64,000 bases of DNA from Muribaculaceae bacterium. GTDB lineage: Bacteria; Bacteroidota; Bacteroidia; Bacteroidales; Muribaculaceae. Under the pieces are notes generated by a model. The model was not told the origin of the DNA. It saw only the letters and a program-made list of their open reading frames with translations, and did not search any database. Position 1 is the first letter of the stretch. Each line of letters begins with the position of its first letter. The translations under genes and the position numbers were made by a program. This document shows positions 27,387 through 39,194 of the stretch, in pieces. Location of the stretch: the NCBI GenBank assembly GCA_029060725.1, contig JAIDTL010000109.1, positions 1 to 64,000 of the forward strand. The letters run 5' to 3'.

Positions 27387-28000
27387 CTATTGATGATGTC
27401 AAAATCAAGTCGATGAAGACAGAAGACTTCAAAGACAATGAATACATCGAAAAACTCGTAGAAGAACTCAACGCTACCGGTGCCAACGTAGCTGTCGGCA
27501 AGCTCGACCAGCTTATCAACTGGGGTATATCTAACTCTCTGTGGCCTCTTTGCTTCGGCACAAGCTGCTGCGCTATCGAGTTTATGTGTCTCGGAGCTGC
27601 CCGCTATGATATGGCTCGTTTCGGTTTTGAGGTGGCTCGTAACTCTCCACGTCAGGCGGACTATATTATGGTGCAGGGTACTATCGTCCACAAGATGGCT
27701 CCAGCGCTTGTCCGTCTATACGACCAGCTTGCCGAGCCCAAGTATGTCATCGCCTGTGGCGGTTGCGCTGTCAGCGGCGGTCCATTCAAGAAATCTTATT
27801 GCGTTGTTGATGGCGTCGACAAGATTCTTCCAGTCGACGTTTACATCCCCGGTTGCCCTCCTCGTCCGGAAGCAATGTTCTACGGCTTGATGCAGCTCCA
27901 ACGCAAGATCAAAATCCAGAAGTTCTTCGGCGGCGTCAACCGTAAAGAGAAGATCAAAGACTTCTTCCGCAAGCATCCTGAAGATGCAGGCGAGTATTAA
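27377..28000 (+). CDS. nuoB: NADH-quinone oxidoreductase subunit B
   Basis: The 207-residue subunit binds cluster N2, the last 4Fe-4S centre before quinone. The ligands are visible as C64 and C65 (SCCAIEF), C130 (GGCAVSGG) and C160 (PGCPPRPE). I start it at 27377 (MAVTIDDVK) because a GGAG lies 7 bases upstream, a rare Shine-Dalgarno-like sequence in this genome. The further-upstream in-frame ATG at 27356 would extend it into nuoA. The C-terminal ~30 residues are basic. Confidence 0.96.
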   Translation: MAVTIDDVKIKSMKTEDFKDNEYIEKLVEELNATGANVAVGKLDQLINWGISNSLWPLCFGTSCCAIEFMCLGAARYDMARFGFEVARNSPRQADYIMVQGTIVHKMAPALVRLYDQLAEPKYVIACGGCAVSGGPFKKSYCVVDGVDKILPVDVYIPGCPPRPEAMFYGLMQLQRKIKIQKFFGGVNRKEKIKDFFRKHPEDAGEY

Positions 28001-28033
28001 TCAAATATTTGTCAACAATACACAACCTATAAA

Positions 28034-29659
28034 ATGAGCGTTAAAGACAAAATAAGCAAGATTTGCCCGTCTGCCACATTTGAAGAAGGAGATGTCCTTC
28101 TCGTCAATGTGCCTGCAAAGGATTGGCGTGCGCTTGCAGAAGCACTCAAGCATGATCCGGAACTCAATTTTGATGTCCTTACCGCAGTGGTCGGAATGGA
28201 CTGGAAAGAGACTCTCGGTGTCATGTATTATTTCACTGCTACAAGCCGCAATTGGGAGATGCTGTCAGTGAAAGTAGCTGTTGCTGATCGTGAAAATCCT
28301 TATATCCACACAATTTCCGATCTTTGGAAAGTTGCAAACTTCCAGGAACGTGAGGTATATGATTTCTACGGCATCAAGTTTATCAACCATCCAGACATGC
28401 GCCGCTTCTTCTTGCGCAACGACTGGAAGGGATACCCTCTTCGCAAAGACTATGACAAAGATCCAAAACTCAATCCTATACCGGAAAACGACGAGAAAAA
28501 CGAGGATAACACCGTTTCATACGTAGAAGATCCTAACGGAGTGATCAAACCGATTCCTTCTAAGGTGTTCGAAATGCACGATTATGTGATGAACATTGGT
28601 CCTCAGCACCCATCTACTCACGGCGTAATGCGTTTCCGCGTAGCCCTCAACGGTGAGGAAGTGAAGAAAATCGACGTCGTGTCCGGTTATATCCACCGTG
28701 GAATAGAAAAATTGTGTGAAGAACTCGGTTATCCTCAGATCCTTCACTTCACAGACCGTATGGACTATATGAGTGCACACCAGAATCGTCATTGTCTCTG
28801 CATGTGCATCGAAAAGGCTCTTGGCCTTCAGGTTCCCGATCGTGCAGTCGTAATCCGCACAATGATGGATGAGCTGATGCGTATTTCAAGCCACCTGCTT
28901 GCTTTCGGATGTACAGCTATGGATATGGGTGCGACTACCGCATTCTTCTATGGTTTCCGCGAACGTGAAATGGTGCTTGATATTTTCGAGAAGACTTGCG
29001 GTGCGCGTATGTCGATGAACTATAACGTGATCGGCGGTGTGATGGCTGACCTTCACCCTGATTTTGTAAAAGACGTCAAGGCTCTACTCGCTATCATGCC
29101 GGAACGCCTGAAGGAGTATCATACAGTATTCTCTGGCAACCTCATTGCCAAGAATCGTCTCCATGTAGGTCATCTCTCTAAAGAAGATGCTATCAATTAT
29201 TGCATCACCGGTCCTTCAGGACGTGGCTCAAACTGGAGCTGCGACTGCCGCAAGAAACATCCATACGCTGCTTACGACAGAGTAGAATTTGATGAGGTTC
29301 TCCTTGACGGTTGCGACTCATACGCCCGCTACATGGTACGTATGAAAGAAATCGAACAGAGTTGCCGCATACTTGAGCAACTTGTAGACCGCATACCCGA
29401 AGGCGATATACGTGCCCAAGTGCCAAAGATTGTCAAGCTCCCCGTAGGACATTGGTATACTCAGGTGGAGGCTTCACGCGGCACTTTCGGTGTCTATATT
29501 GAAAGCGACGGTTCGAAGAACCCATATCGCGTACACTTCCAGAGTCCTTGCTTCAACCTCGTAGGGGTTATGGATCTCTGCTGCAAAGGCCACATGATCG
29601 CCGACGTCATAACAATCGGCGCAGCACTCGACTTCGTGATTCCAGATATTGACCGCTAA
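28034..29659 (+). CDS. nuoCD: NADH-quinone oxidoreductase fused subunits C and D
   Basis: The 541-residue protein joins NuoC (about residues 1-145, with REVYDFYGIKFINHPDMRR and GYPLRKDY) to NuoD (from about residue 180, with GPQHPSTHGVMRFRV, SGYIHRGIEKL and the terminal DFVIPDIDR). An acidic linker (ENDEKNEDNTVSYVEDPNG) separates them. The fusion is known in Bacteroidetes and enterobacteria. NuoD forms the quinone pocket with NuoB. It follows nuoB by 33 bases. Confidence 0.97.
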   Translation: MSVKDKISKICPSATFEEGDVLLVNVPAKDWRALAEALKHDPELNFDVLTAVVGMDWKETLGVMYYFTATSRNWEMLSVKVAVADRENPYIHTISDLWKVANFQEREVYDFYGIKFINHPDMRRFFLRNDWKGYPLRKDYDKDPKLNPIPENDEKNEDNTVSYVEDPNGVIKPIPSKVFEMHDYVMNIGPQHPSTHGVMRFRVALNGEEVKKIDVVSGYIHRGIEKLCEELGYPQILHFTDRMDYMSAHQNRHCLCMCIEKALGLQVPDRAVVIRTMMDELMRISSHLLAFGCTAMDMGATTAFFYGFREREMVLDIFEKTCGARMSMNYNVIGGVMADLHPDFVKDVKALLAIMPERLKEYHTVFSGNLIAKNRLHVGHLSKEDAINYCITGPSGRGSNWSCDCRKKHPYAAYDRVEFDEVLLDGCDSYARYMVRMKEIEQSCRILEQLVDRIPEGDIRAQVPKIVKLPVGHWYTQVEASRGTFGVYIESDGSKNPYRVHFQSPCFNLVGVMDLCCKGHMIADVITIGAALDFVIPDIDR

Positions 29660-29679
29660 CCAAAACGATAGAAAACGAC

Positions 29680-32344
<2,665 letters not shown>

Positions 32345-32363
32345 TCAATAGCACAATTCGATA

Positions 32364-32600
32364 ATGACTTTAGAAATCATATCCCCACAGGATGTCGTTT
32401 TCAAAGGCGACGCAGAGTCCGTAACTCTTCCGGGTGAACTTGGAAAGTTTACGGTATTGAAAAACCATGCGCCTCTGATTTCTGTGCTTGTTGAGGGTTC
32501 TATTGCCTACAGGACTCCGGGCGGTGAAGAACATTCTTACCCCATCAAAGGGGGGCTGGCAGACGTAGACAACAATGTAATATCGGTGTGCATCTATTAA
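32364..32600 (+). CDS. atpC: ATP synthase F1 subunit epsilon
   Basis: The 78-residue product consists of the N-terminal beta-sandwich of the epsilon subunit (MTLEIISPQDVVFKGDAESVTLPGELGKF, then VLKNHAPLISVL). It lacks the C-terminal helical hairpin that in E. coli inhibits ATP hydrolysis; usual length elsewhere is 130-140 residues. Short epsilon subunits are usual in Bacteroidetes. It links gamma to the c-ring in the rotor. It lies 20 bases after atpD and 11 before atpB. Confidence 0.93.
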   Translation: MTLEIISPQDVVFKGDAESVTLPGELGKFTVLKNHAPLISVLVEGSIAYRTPGGEEHSYPIKGGLADVDNNVISVCIY

Positions 32601-32610
32601 CAGAACTGTA

Positions 32611-33885
32611 ATGAGAAAGAATTTAGCCATACTGTTTTTGCTCATATCTATTATTGCCCTCCCCTTCTCCGCTAAAGCGAATGAAGAGGAGAAAGGTAAG
32701 GTAGACGTGAAAGAAAACATATTCCATCACCTTCTTGACGGATACGGTTGGGAAGTACCTTTCAGCCACTCCTACCGAATTCCGCTACCCGTCATAGTGA
32801 GAGCGGAAGACGGAAGCTGGCATTGCTTCTCTTCAGGTCGCCTCATTATGCACGAGGATGTTGTGGATCCAGCTACCGGTAAGACTCATGTAGTAAGTGA
32901 ACCTCAAATTGTCTATATCGAAAAAGATGGCAATCCCGAGGCTTATCAGTTTTTACTTGCCCATGTCAGCAAACACAAGGACAAGGTGATCCAAATCCTT
33001 CCTACTTCCGCCAAAGAGGAAGAAGAGGCTGCCGGAATCGCTGCTGCCCAGAATGATGAAGTCGTAGATGGCTTTGTCAAATATGATGGTAAATACTACA
33101 AAGAGTATCGCCCATTCGACATTTCCATCACAAAGAATGTCCTCGCTCTTTTCATAGCTGCTATCATCGTGACCTGGATGGTGATGGGTCTCGTGAGATT
33201 TTATACTCGCAACGGATACAAGGCTCCACGCAAGGGCATGGGATTTCTCGAACTTTGCATCGACTTTATATATAGCGGTGTGATCAAGAGCACTCTTGGG
33301 GATAAGGCTCCAAAATTTGCACCTTATCTTCTGACTGTATTCTTCTTCATCCTTGTGATGAACCTACTTGGGCTGATAGTTATCTTCCCTGGAGGAGCCA
33401 ATCTTACAGGCAACATCGCCATCACTCTTGTGCTTGCCGTGATGACCTTCGTGATCACAAACATAAATGGCAACAAGCATTATTGGAAAGAAATATTCTG
33501 GCCTGATGTGCCTTTGTTCCTGAAATTTCCGATTCCTATCATGCAGATCATTGAGGTTTTCGGTATCTTCACAAAGCCGGCTGCACTCTGTGTGCGTCTC
33601 TTTGCCAACATGATGGGCGGACACATGATTGTAATCACCCTTACTCTCCTTATCTTCATCTTTGCGGCTTACGGCGCAGCTGTAGCAGGAGCTACGACTG
33701 TAGTATCTCTCTTCTTCTCCATCTTCATGCTACTGCTTGACACTTTGGTCAGCTTCATTCAGGCTTACGTCTTCACCCTACTCTCGACTATCTTTATCTC
33801 GATGGCAGTCCATGAAGAACATGACTCCCACCATGAAGCCCATGATGCAGAAGCAACTACAGCCCCAAAAGCCCAATTAAACTAA
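32611..33885 (+). CDS. atpB: ATP synthase Fo subunit a, with long periplasmic N-terminal extension
   Basis: The 424-residue protein is much longer than the ~270-residue E. coli subunit. Residues 1-23 form a signal-like hydrophobic segment and residues ~24-170 a soluble extension (ENIFHHLLDGYGWEVPFSHSY, with a repeated-Glu stretch). The usual five or six membrane helices follow. The essential arginine lies in CVRLFANMMGGHM near residue 328. It forms the proton half-channels against the c-ring. The C-terminus is His/Asp/Glu-rich (HEEHDSHHEAHDAE). The stop codon overlaps the first units of a 9-bp tandem repeat. Confidence 0.95.
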   Translation: MRKNLAILFLLISIIALPFSAKANEEEKGKVDVKENIFHHLLDGYGWEVPFSHSYRIPLPVIVRAEDGSWHCFSSGRLIMHEDVVDPATGKTHVVSEPQIVYIEKDGNPEAYQFLLAHVSKHKDKVIQILPTSAKEEEEAAGIAAAQNDEVVDGFVKYDGKYYKEYRPFDISITKNVLALFIAAIIVTWMVMGLVRFYTRNGYKAPRKGMGFLELCIDFIYSGVIKSTLGDKAPKFAPYLLTVFFFILVMNLLGLIVIFPGGANLTGNIAITLVLAVMTFVITNINGNKHYWKEIFWPDVPLFLKFPIPIMQIIEVFGIFTKPAALCVRLFANMMGGHMIVITLTLLIFIFAAYGAAVAGATTVVSLFFSIFMLLLDTLVSFIQAYVFTLLSTIFISMAVHEEHDSHHEAHDAEATTAPKAQLN

Positions 33886-33982
33886 TTAGAATAATTAGAC
33901 CAATTTAACTAATTTAGCTAATTTGACCAATTTGACCAATTAGACCAATTTGGCTAATTTGGCTAATTTGACTAATTTGACC
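33875..33982 (+). repeat. Twelve-unit 9-bp tandem repeat between atpB and atpE
   Basis: Twelve consecutive 9-base units fit the pattern AATT(T/A)(G/A)(A/G)C(C/T), for example AATTTGACC, AATTTGGCT and AATTAGACC, from the last codons of atpB to 33982, with no spacers. A poly-A stretch and the atpE start follow. The region is non-coding apart from the first unit. Slippage could change copy number and so the atpB-atpE spacing or mRNA structure. Confidence 0.85.
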
Positions 33983-34030
33983 AATAAAAAAAAGAATTAA
34001 ACAATAATAACTCTAAAAAACCAAAAGACT

Positions 34031-34273
34031 ATGTTTTCAATGATTTTAGTAGCCGAAGCACTCGCATCTTTCGGCGCTGCTTTCGGAGCAGGCCTCTCAG
34101 CAATCGGCGCAGGTATCGGTATCGGTAAGATCGGTAGCAGCGCAATGGAAGCAATCGCTCGTCAGCCGGAAAGCGCAGGCGACATCCGTTCTAACATGAT
34201 CGTGATCGCTGCCCTCATCGAAGGTGTTGCTCTTTTCGCCGTGATCGTTTCTGCACTCGCACTCTTCATCTAA
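34031..34273 (+). CDS. atpE: ATP synthase Fo subunit c
   Basis: The 80-residue hairpin protein has two glycine/alanine-rich membrane helices joined by the polar loop ARQPESAGDIRS. The ion-binding carboxylate is E64 in ALIEGVALF. The Gly after it, and the absence of the Gln and Ser/Thr ligands seen in sodium-binding c subunits, point to proton coupling. High expression relative to other subunits is usually needed; the repeat-rich 145-base gap upstream may contribute to that. Confidence 0.96.
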   Translation: MFSMILVAEALASFGAAFGAGLSAIGAGIGIGKIGSSAMEAIARQPESAGDIRSNMIVIAALIEGVALFAVIVSALALFI

Positions 34274-34303
34274 TAGGCTTCAGCCATATAATTTCTTAAA
34301 ATA

Positions 34304-34798
34304 ATGGAATTATTCACGCCCGATTTTGGACTGGTGTTCTGGATGTTCGTCGCGTTCATCCTCCTCTTCATCGTGCTTGCGAAGTGGGGATGGCCCGTCA
34401 TCATCAAGCAGATGGAAGGGCGTGCTGACACTATCGACAAAGGTGTGGAATACGCACGCGAAGCCAAGCAGCAGCTTGACAACGCGAAGGAATCTGCACA
34501 GCAGGTCATAGGTGAAGCTCAGGCCAAACAAGCTGAAATGCTTCGTGAGGCTGCTAAAATGAAAAGCCAAATCATAGAGGAAGCAAAGAAAGAAGCTTCC
34601 GAAGAGGCTCGTAAGGTGATGGAGCAGGCTAAAGTCTCTATCGAGCAGTCACGTAAAGAAGCAGAACTCCAGTTCAGAAATGAAGTAAGCAAGTTCTCTA
34701 TCAACATCGCCGAGAAGATGGTGCGCAACCAACTCAAAAACGATGAAGAACAGCAGAAACTTGTGAATAAGATGTTGGACGAAATAGAGAAGAACTGA
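34304..34798 (+). CDS. atpF: ATP synthase Fo subunit b
   Basis: The 164-residue stator subunit has one N-terminal membrane helix (about residues 8-28, GLVFWMFVAFILLFIVLAKW) followed by a long charged coiled coil (YAREAKQQLDNAKESAQQVIGEAQAKQ). It forms the peripheral stalk holding F1 against rotation. It follows atpE by 30 bases and is 4 bases from atpH. Confidence 0.96.
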   Translation: MELFTPDFGLVFWMFVAFILLFIVLAKWGWPVIIKQMEGRADTIDKGVEYAREAKQQLDNAKESAQQVIGEAQAKQAEMLREAAKMKSQIIEEAKKEASEEARKVMEQAKVSIEQSRKEAELQFRNEVSKFSINIAEKMVRNQLKNDEEQQKLVNKMLDEIEKN

Positions 34799-34802
34799 GG
34801 CA

Positions 34803-35348
34803 ATGAACGAGGGACTTATACCCCAGCGCTACGCTAAAGCGCTCTATAAACTCTCCGTCGAAAGAGGGAATTCCGATAAGGTATACCTCGAGATGAAGAC
34901 GGTGGCTAATTCGTTTGCACAGAATCCCGGTCTTCAGAAGGTGCTTTCAAATCCCTACGTGAAACGTGAGGATAAAGCAAAACTCCTTCTTAGTGCAGCC
35001 GGAGACTTGGTGGAAGACGACTATCGTTCATTTGTCGAGCTCATTCTTGACAGGAAAAGGGCTTCATACGCCCATCTTATGGCTCTTGCATATTGTGATA
35101 TCTACAGGAAAGAGCATAAAATAGCCCGAGTCAAAATAATCACAGCCTCTCAACTCAGCGATGAGATGATGCAAAAGCTGCGTGATGTCGTGACAAAGGC
35201 TTATCCAGGAATGACTCTTGAATTCTCTTACGATGTGGATCCCGATCTCATTGGAGGTTTCGTAATAGACGTTGATGGTAAACGCCTCGACGCTTCGATC
35301 AGCAATGAGATTGAACAATTACGTTTAAAACTTTTAAGAAGCAATTAA
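34803..35348 (+). CDS. atpH: ATP synthase F1 subunit delta
   Basis: The 181-residue stator protein starts with the typical helical N-domain ([20 protein letters not shown]) and ends with the beta/alpha C-domain ([35 protein letters not shown]). It joins the b-subunit stalk to the top of the alpha3beta3 head. The gaps to its neighbours are 4 and 2 bases, implying coupled translation. Confidence 0.95.
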   Translation: MNEGLIPQRYAKALYKLSVERGNSDKVYLEMKTVANSFAQNPGLQKVLSNPYVKREDKAKLLLSAAGDLVEDDYRSFVELILDRKRASYAHLMALAYCDIYRKEHKIARVKIITASQLSDEMMQKLRDVVTKAYPGMTLEFSYDVDPDLIGGFVIDVDGKRLDASISNEIEQLRLKLLRSN

Positions 35349-35350
35349 CA

Positions 35351-36925
35351 ATGCTTAACCCAAGCGAAATTTCAGATATTCTAAAGCAACAACTCGAGAA
35401 CGTTAACTCTCAGGTCAAGTTTGAAGAGACCGGAACCGTGCTAAGCGTCGGCGACGGCGTAGCTCACGTCTACGGTCTTGAGAATGTGGAAGCCAGCGAG
35501 CTTGTTGTCTTTGAAAACGGCTCTACCGGTGTCGCACTCAACCTTGAGGAGAGCAACGTCGGTGTTGTGCTTCTTGACGATGTCAATGCAGTGACAGAAA
35601 ACATGACGGTTCGTCGCACGGGTGAGATTGCCTCTATTCCGGTCGGCGAAGGTCTCTTCGGTCGCGTAATCAACATTCTCGGCGAACCGATTGACGGCAA
35701 CGGCCCAATAGAAGGCGAGTTGCTTCGCATGCCTCTCGAGAGAAAAGCTCCCGGTGTTATCTTCCGTCAGCCTGTTAAGCAGCCTCTACAGACTGGTCTG
35801 AAGGCTGTCGACTCTATGATTCCTATTGGCCGCGGTCAGCGCGAGCTTATCATTGGCGACCGTCAGATCGGTAAGACTGCCATTGCTATCGATACAATAA
35901 TCAACCAGCGTCAAAACTACCTCGACGGCAAACCCGTATATTGTATCTACGTTGCAATCGGACAGAAAGCATCTACTGTGGCTTCTATAGTGCAGACTCT
36001 CAAAAAGCATGGAGCTATGGACTACACTGTTGTGGTTTCAGCTACTGCTTCCGATTCTGCTGCCATGCGCTACTTTGCTCCTTTTGCAGGCGTGGCAATC
36101 GGCGAATATATACGCGACACTGGCCGCGATGCTCTCATCGTATATGATGACTTGTCAAAGCAGGCAGTTGCATATCGTGAGATATCACTTATCCTTAAGC
36201 GTCCTTCCGGCCGAGAGGCTTATCCGGGTGATATTTTCTATCTCCACTCTCGCCTTCTCGAACGCGCAGCCAAGATCATCGACAACCAGCAAGTGGCTTC
36301 AAATATGAACGACCTTCCGGAAGTGCTAAAGCCAATTGTGAAAGGTGGCGGCTCACTGACGGCTCTTCCTATCATCGAAACTCAGGCTGGCGACGTGTCT
36401 GCATATATCCCTACCAATGTGATCTCTATCACAGACGGACAGATCTTCCTTGAGACTGCACTTTTCAACCAGGGTATTCGCCCTGCAGTCAATGTAGGTA
36501 TCTCTGTATCCCGTGTAGGTGGTAACGCTCAGATCAAACCAATGAAGAAGGTGGCAGGTACTCTAAAGATTGCACAAGCACAATATCGTGAGCTCGAATC
36601 ATTCACCAAGTTTGGTGGCGACATCGACCCGGTAACTGCAAAGGTGATCGATACCGGACGTAAAAACCAACAGCTTCTCATCCAGCCACAGTATCAGCCT
36701 TGGCCCGTAGAAAACCAAGTCGCTGTAATTTATTGCGGTGTCAATGGTCTGTTGGAGAATGTTCCTCTTGATAAGGTGCATGAGTTTGAATCTCTTTTCA
36801 TCCAACTCCTTGAAGCTAAATATCGTAAGGAAGTGCTTGATGAAATAAAAGCCGGCAATCTTTCTGACGATGTACAAGCTAAACTTCGCGAATGTGCTAC
36901 AGAAATTAGCGCTCGCTACAAATAA
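35351..36925 (+). CDS. atpA: ATP synthase F1 subunit alpha
   Basis: The 524-residue non-catalytic nucleotide-binding subunit contains the P-loop [15 protein letters not shown] near residue 169, [19 protein letters not shown], and the signature [13 protein letters not shown]. The length matches the family. It is 2 bases after atpH and 104 bases before atpG; that gap contains two hairpins. Confidence 0.98.
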   Translation: MLNPSEISDILKQQLENVNSQVKFEETGTVLSVGDGVAHVYGLENVEASELVVFENGSTGVALNLEESNVGVVLLDDVNAVTENMTVRRTGEIASIPVGEGLFGRVINILGEPIDGNGPIEGELLRMPLERKAPGVIFRQPVKQPLQTGLKAVDSMIPIGRGQRELIIGDRQIGKTAIAIDTIINQRQNYLDGKPVYCIYVAIGQKASTVASIVQTLKKHGAMDYTVVVSATASDSAAMRYFAPFAGVAIGEYIRDTGRDALIVYDDLSKQAVAYREISLILKRPSGREAYPGDIFYLHSRLLERAAKIIDNQQVASNMNDLPEVLKPIVKGGGSLTALPIIETQAGDVSAYIPTNVISITDGQIFLETALFNQGIRPAVNVGISVSRVGGNAQIKPMKKVAGTLKIAQAQYRELESFTKFGGDIDPVTAKVIDTGRKNQQLLIQPQYQPWPVENQVAVIYCGVNGLLENVPLDKVHEFESLFIQLLEAKYRKEVLDEIKAGNLSDDVQAKLRECATEISARYK

Positions 36926-36935
36926 TTGACTCATA

Positions 36936-37016
36936 GGTATGCGCCGCTTGAACCCGACGCATACCCCCATTAGTATTAAAAACCATAAACATTAAGTTGA
37001 GCAAAGCGAGACTTAA
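36936..37016 (+). promoter_or_regulatory. Two consecutive hairpins between atpA and atpG
   Basis: GGTATGCG (36936-36943) pairs with CGCATACC (36958-36965), and TTAAGT (36992-36997) pairs with ACTTAA (37011-37016). Neither is followed by a T-run. They may lower or stabilise the distal part of the mRNA so that gamma is made at lower stoichiometry than alpha, which is inference. Confidence 0.5.
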
Positions 37017-37029
37017 ATATTAAAACGAC

Positions 37030-37920
37030 ATGGCAACCCTAAGGGAACTAAAGACACGAATAGGCTCTGTAGCATCAAGCGAAAAGATCACTGGCGCTAT
37101 GAAGATGATTTCTTCTGCCAAGGTGCATAAGTTTGAGGCGTCTCTCAAGCAGTTGGTGCCTTATCGCAGTAAGATTAAGGCTATCATGGCCCATATCATA
37201 CAGTCAGGCTCCGATTTCAGCAGCCCGCTGATCGAAAGCCGCCACGAGGTCAATAAGATTGCTTTCGTAGTCTTCGGAAGCGACGATGGCCTTTGCGGTG
37301 CATATAATATCAATATCTTCAAGGCAGCTCTCGGAGAGCTCAAAGGACTACAGGCTAAATATGGACCTTCAGTAGAAATCGACATCTACCCTATCGGTCA
37401 GAAAATGGCAAAAGCTGTCAATAAGATAGCCGGACCGCATATTCATGTGGTCAGATTGGATGGAGTCGACTCTAAGATGGAGGCTGACAAGGTAAATGAA
37501 TTCACTCATAGCCTCAGAGACAAATTTTCTTCCGGAGAATATGACCTTGTCTGTGTAGAATACATGAAGTTCTATTCAATGAGCCGCCAACGTCCACTTC
37601 TGGAGACTATCTTCCCGATATCCGGACAAACTCTCCTTGAAGGTGCGGACGATGAAGTATCTACCGGCTTATGCATCTTCGAACCTGATGCCAATAGCAT
37701 CTTCAATGCCGTGCTACCGATGTTTGTGCTTTCTACAATGCAGGAAATCACAATCGAAAACAAGGCATCAGAGCAAGCAGCGCGTGTGATGGCAATGCAA
37801 AGTGCCAACGACAATGCCAAGAAACTCCTCGAAGGCCTACAACTTGAGTATAATAAACTGCGTCAGGAAGGAATTACAACCGAACTTCTCGATATACTCG
37901 GAGGCCAAGTAGAACGCTAA
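37030..37920 (+). CDS. atpG: ATP synthase F1 subunit gamma
   Basis: The 296-residue rotor shaft subunit has the N-terminal coiled-coil helix (ELKTRIGSVASSEKITGAMKMISSAKVHKF), the Rossmann-like middle (FVVFGSDDGLCGAYNINIF) and the C-terminal helix (NDNAKKLLEGLQLEYNKLRQEGITTELLDILGG). It rotates inside the alpha3beta3 ring. It is the last ATP synthase gene; nuoI follows after 42 bases with no terminator. Confidence 0.97.
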   Translation: MATLRELKTRIGSVASSEKITGAMKMISSAKVHKFEASLKQLVPYRSKIKAIMAHIIQSGSDFSSPLIESRHEVNKIAFVVFGSDDGLCGAYNINIFKAALGELKGLQAKYGPSVEIDIYPIGQKMAKAVNKIAGPHIHVVRLDGVDSKMEADKVNEFTHSLRDKFSSGEYDLVCVEYMKFYSMSRQRPLLETIFPISGQTLLEGADDEVSTGLCIFEPDANSIFNAVLPMFVLSTMQEITIENKASEQAARVMAMQSANDNAKKLLEGLQLEYNKLRQEGITTELLDILGGQVER

Positions 37921-37962
37921 ATCAAAAATTTGACAACTTGACAACATAAAATAACACATTAT

Positions 37963-38595
37963 ATGAGTAGTATTAAGGAATATTTTTCGTCGGTAGGACA
38001 AGGCATCGTGAGTCTGGCGAAGGGTATGGCCGTGACAGGAAAGGAGCTTGTGACTCCTAAGATCACGGAACAATATCCCGAAAACCGTAAGACACTCAAG
38101 ATTGCTGACCGTTTCCGTGCGGAACTTACACTGATTGGCGATGACGCTACCCCGGCTTACAATAAGTGTATTGCCTGCGGCATCTGCCAGATGAACTGCC
38201 CCAACAGCTCAATCGAACTCAAGACAAGATTCGTAGAGCTTCCAGACGGCAAAAAGAAAAAAGTGCTCGACAAGTATTACTACGACCTCGGAAGCTGCAC
38301 ATTCTGCATGCTTTGCGTGACTACTTGCCCGCAGGATGCTCTTGAATTCTCTAACGAATTCGAACAGGCAGTTTTCACTCGAGACAAACTCGTCAAGGTG
38401 CTCAACGCGCATTCTGAAATGACAGATGCACAAGTGATCGCTGAAGCATCCAAGCCTAAACCAAAACCGGCTATGGATCCGGAGCAACTCGCCAAGATCA
38501 AAGCTGAAGCCCTCGCAAAAGCAGCTGCTAAAAAGGCTGCCCAGGAAGCGGCTAAGAACGCAGAGAATCAATCTTCCGAGACTCCACAATCTTGA
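37963..38595 (+). CDS. nuoI: NADH-quinone oxidoreductase subunit I
   Basis: The 210-residue ferredoxin-like subunit carries two 4Fe-4S clusters, CIACGICQMNCP (about residues 66-77) and CTFCMLCVTTCP (about 111-122), corresponding to N6a and N6b. The C-terminal ~60 residues form a Lys/Ala/Pro-rich tail (KPKPKPAMDPEQLAKIKAEA...) not found in E. coli NuoI. Because nuoEFG are missing from this operon, NuoI may be the docking point for an external electron donor such as ferredoxin. It resumes the nuo genes after the atp block. Confidence 0.96.
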   Translation: MSSIKEYFSSVGQGIVSLAKGMAVTGKELVTPKITEQYPENRKTLKIADRFRAELTLIGDDATPAYNKCIACGICQMNCPNSSIELKTRFVELPDGKKKKVLDKYYYDLGSCTFCMLCVTTCPQDALEFSNEFEQAVFTRDKLVKVLNAHSEMTDAQVIAEASKPKPKPAMDPEQLAKIKAEALAKAAAKKAAQEAAKNAENQSSETPQS

Positions 38596-38643
38596 CAATT
38601 TGACATCCATACAACTTGACAACTCGAAAACTAAAATAACAAC

Positions 38644-39174
38644 ATGGATTCAGTAGGAAACATAGTACTCTACTTCGTAGTCGCCATTGTAATGGTGATT
38701 TCAGCCTTTATGGCTGTCACTACGACCAAAATCCTCCGTGCTGCTACTTATCTTCTTTTCTCGCTCATTGGCACTGCCGTATTCTATTTCCAGATGGGAT
38801 ATCAGTTCCTTGGTGCTGTGCAGATAGCAGTCTATGCCGGAGGTATTATGGTGCTGTTTGTGTTTGCAATTATTCTTACCCATAAGCCCAACGATAAGAC
38901 CGCTCCTTTAGCGGCTCATCGTCAGATTGTCGGCATCTCGGCTTCTGTGATTGGCGCTGTCCTTTTGATATTGGCTCTTTTCAAGATGCCTCTCGTAAAA
39001 GGAGTGTCACTATCTCAGGCTATTGCTTATGGCGGACCTCAAATCACAATGCACGACATTGGCACCGCACTTGTAGGATCAGAAAAATTCCAGTATCTTC
39101 TTCCTTTCGAGGCCATCAGCTTGCTGCTGCTTGCCTGCATCATCGGAGGAGTGGTAATCGCTCGTAAAAAATAA
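38644..39174 (+). CDS. nuoJ: NADH-quinone oxidoreductase subunit J
   Basis: The 176-residue membrane protein has five helices, with the conserved YFQMGYQFLGAVQIAVYAGGIMVLFVF segment around residues 48-74, which forms the pi-bulge helix region of NuoJ/ND6. The gap before it repeats the words TTGACAA/CTTGACAACT, which also occur before nuoI. Confidence 0.96.
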   Translation: MDSVGNIVLYFVVAIVMVISAFMAVTTTKILRAATYLLFSLIGTAVFYFQMGYQFLGAVQIAVYAGGIMVLFVFAIILTHKPNDKTAPLAAHRQIVGISASVIGAVLLILALFKMPLVKGVSLSQAIAYGGPQITMHDIGTALVGSEKFQYLLPFEAISLLLLACIIGGVVIARKK

Positions 39175-39194
39175 TCCCAAAATAGTTTTATATT

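Noticed and set aside
33875-33982. Possible small CRISPR array
   Set aside because: The units are 9 bases, contiguous and without spacers, and no cas gene is present. It is a simple tandem repeat.
34031-34273. Sodium-driven ATP synthase
   Set aside because: The c subunit has E64 followed by Gly and lacks the Gln and Ser/Thr ligands of sodium-binding rings, so proton coupling is more likely.
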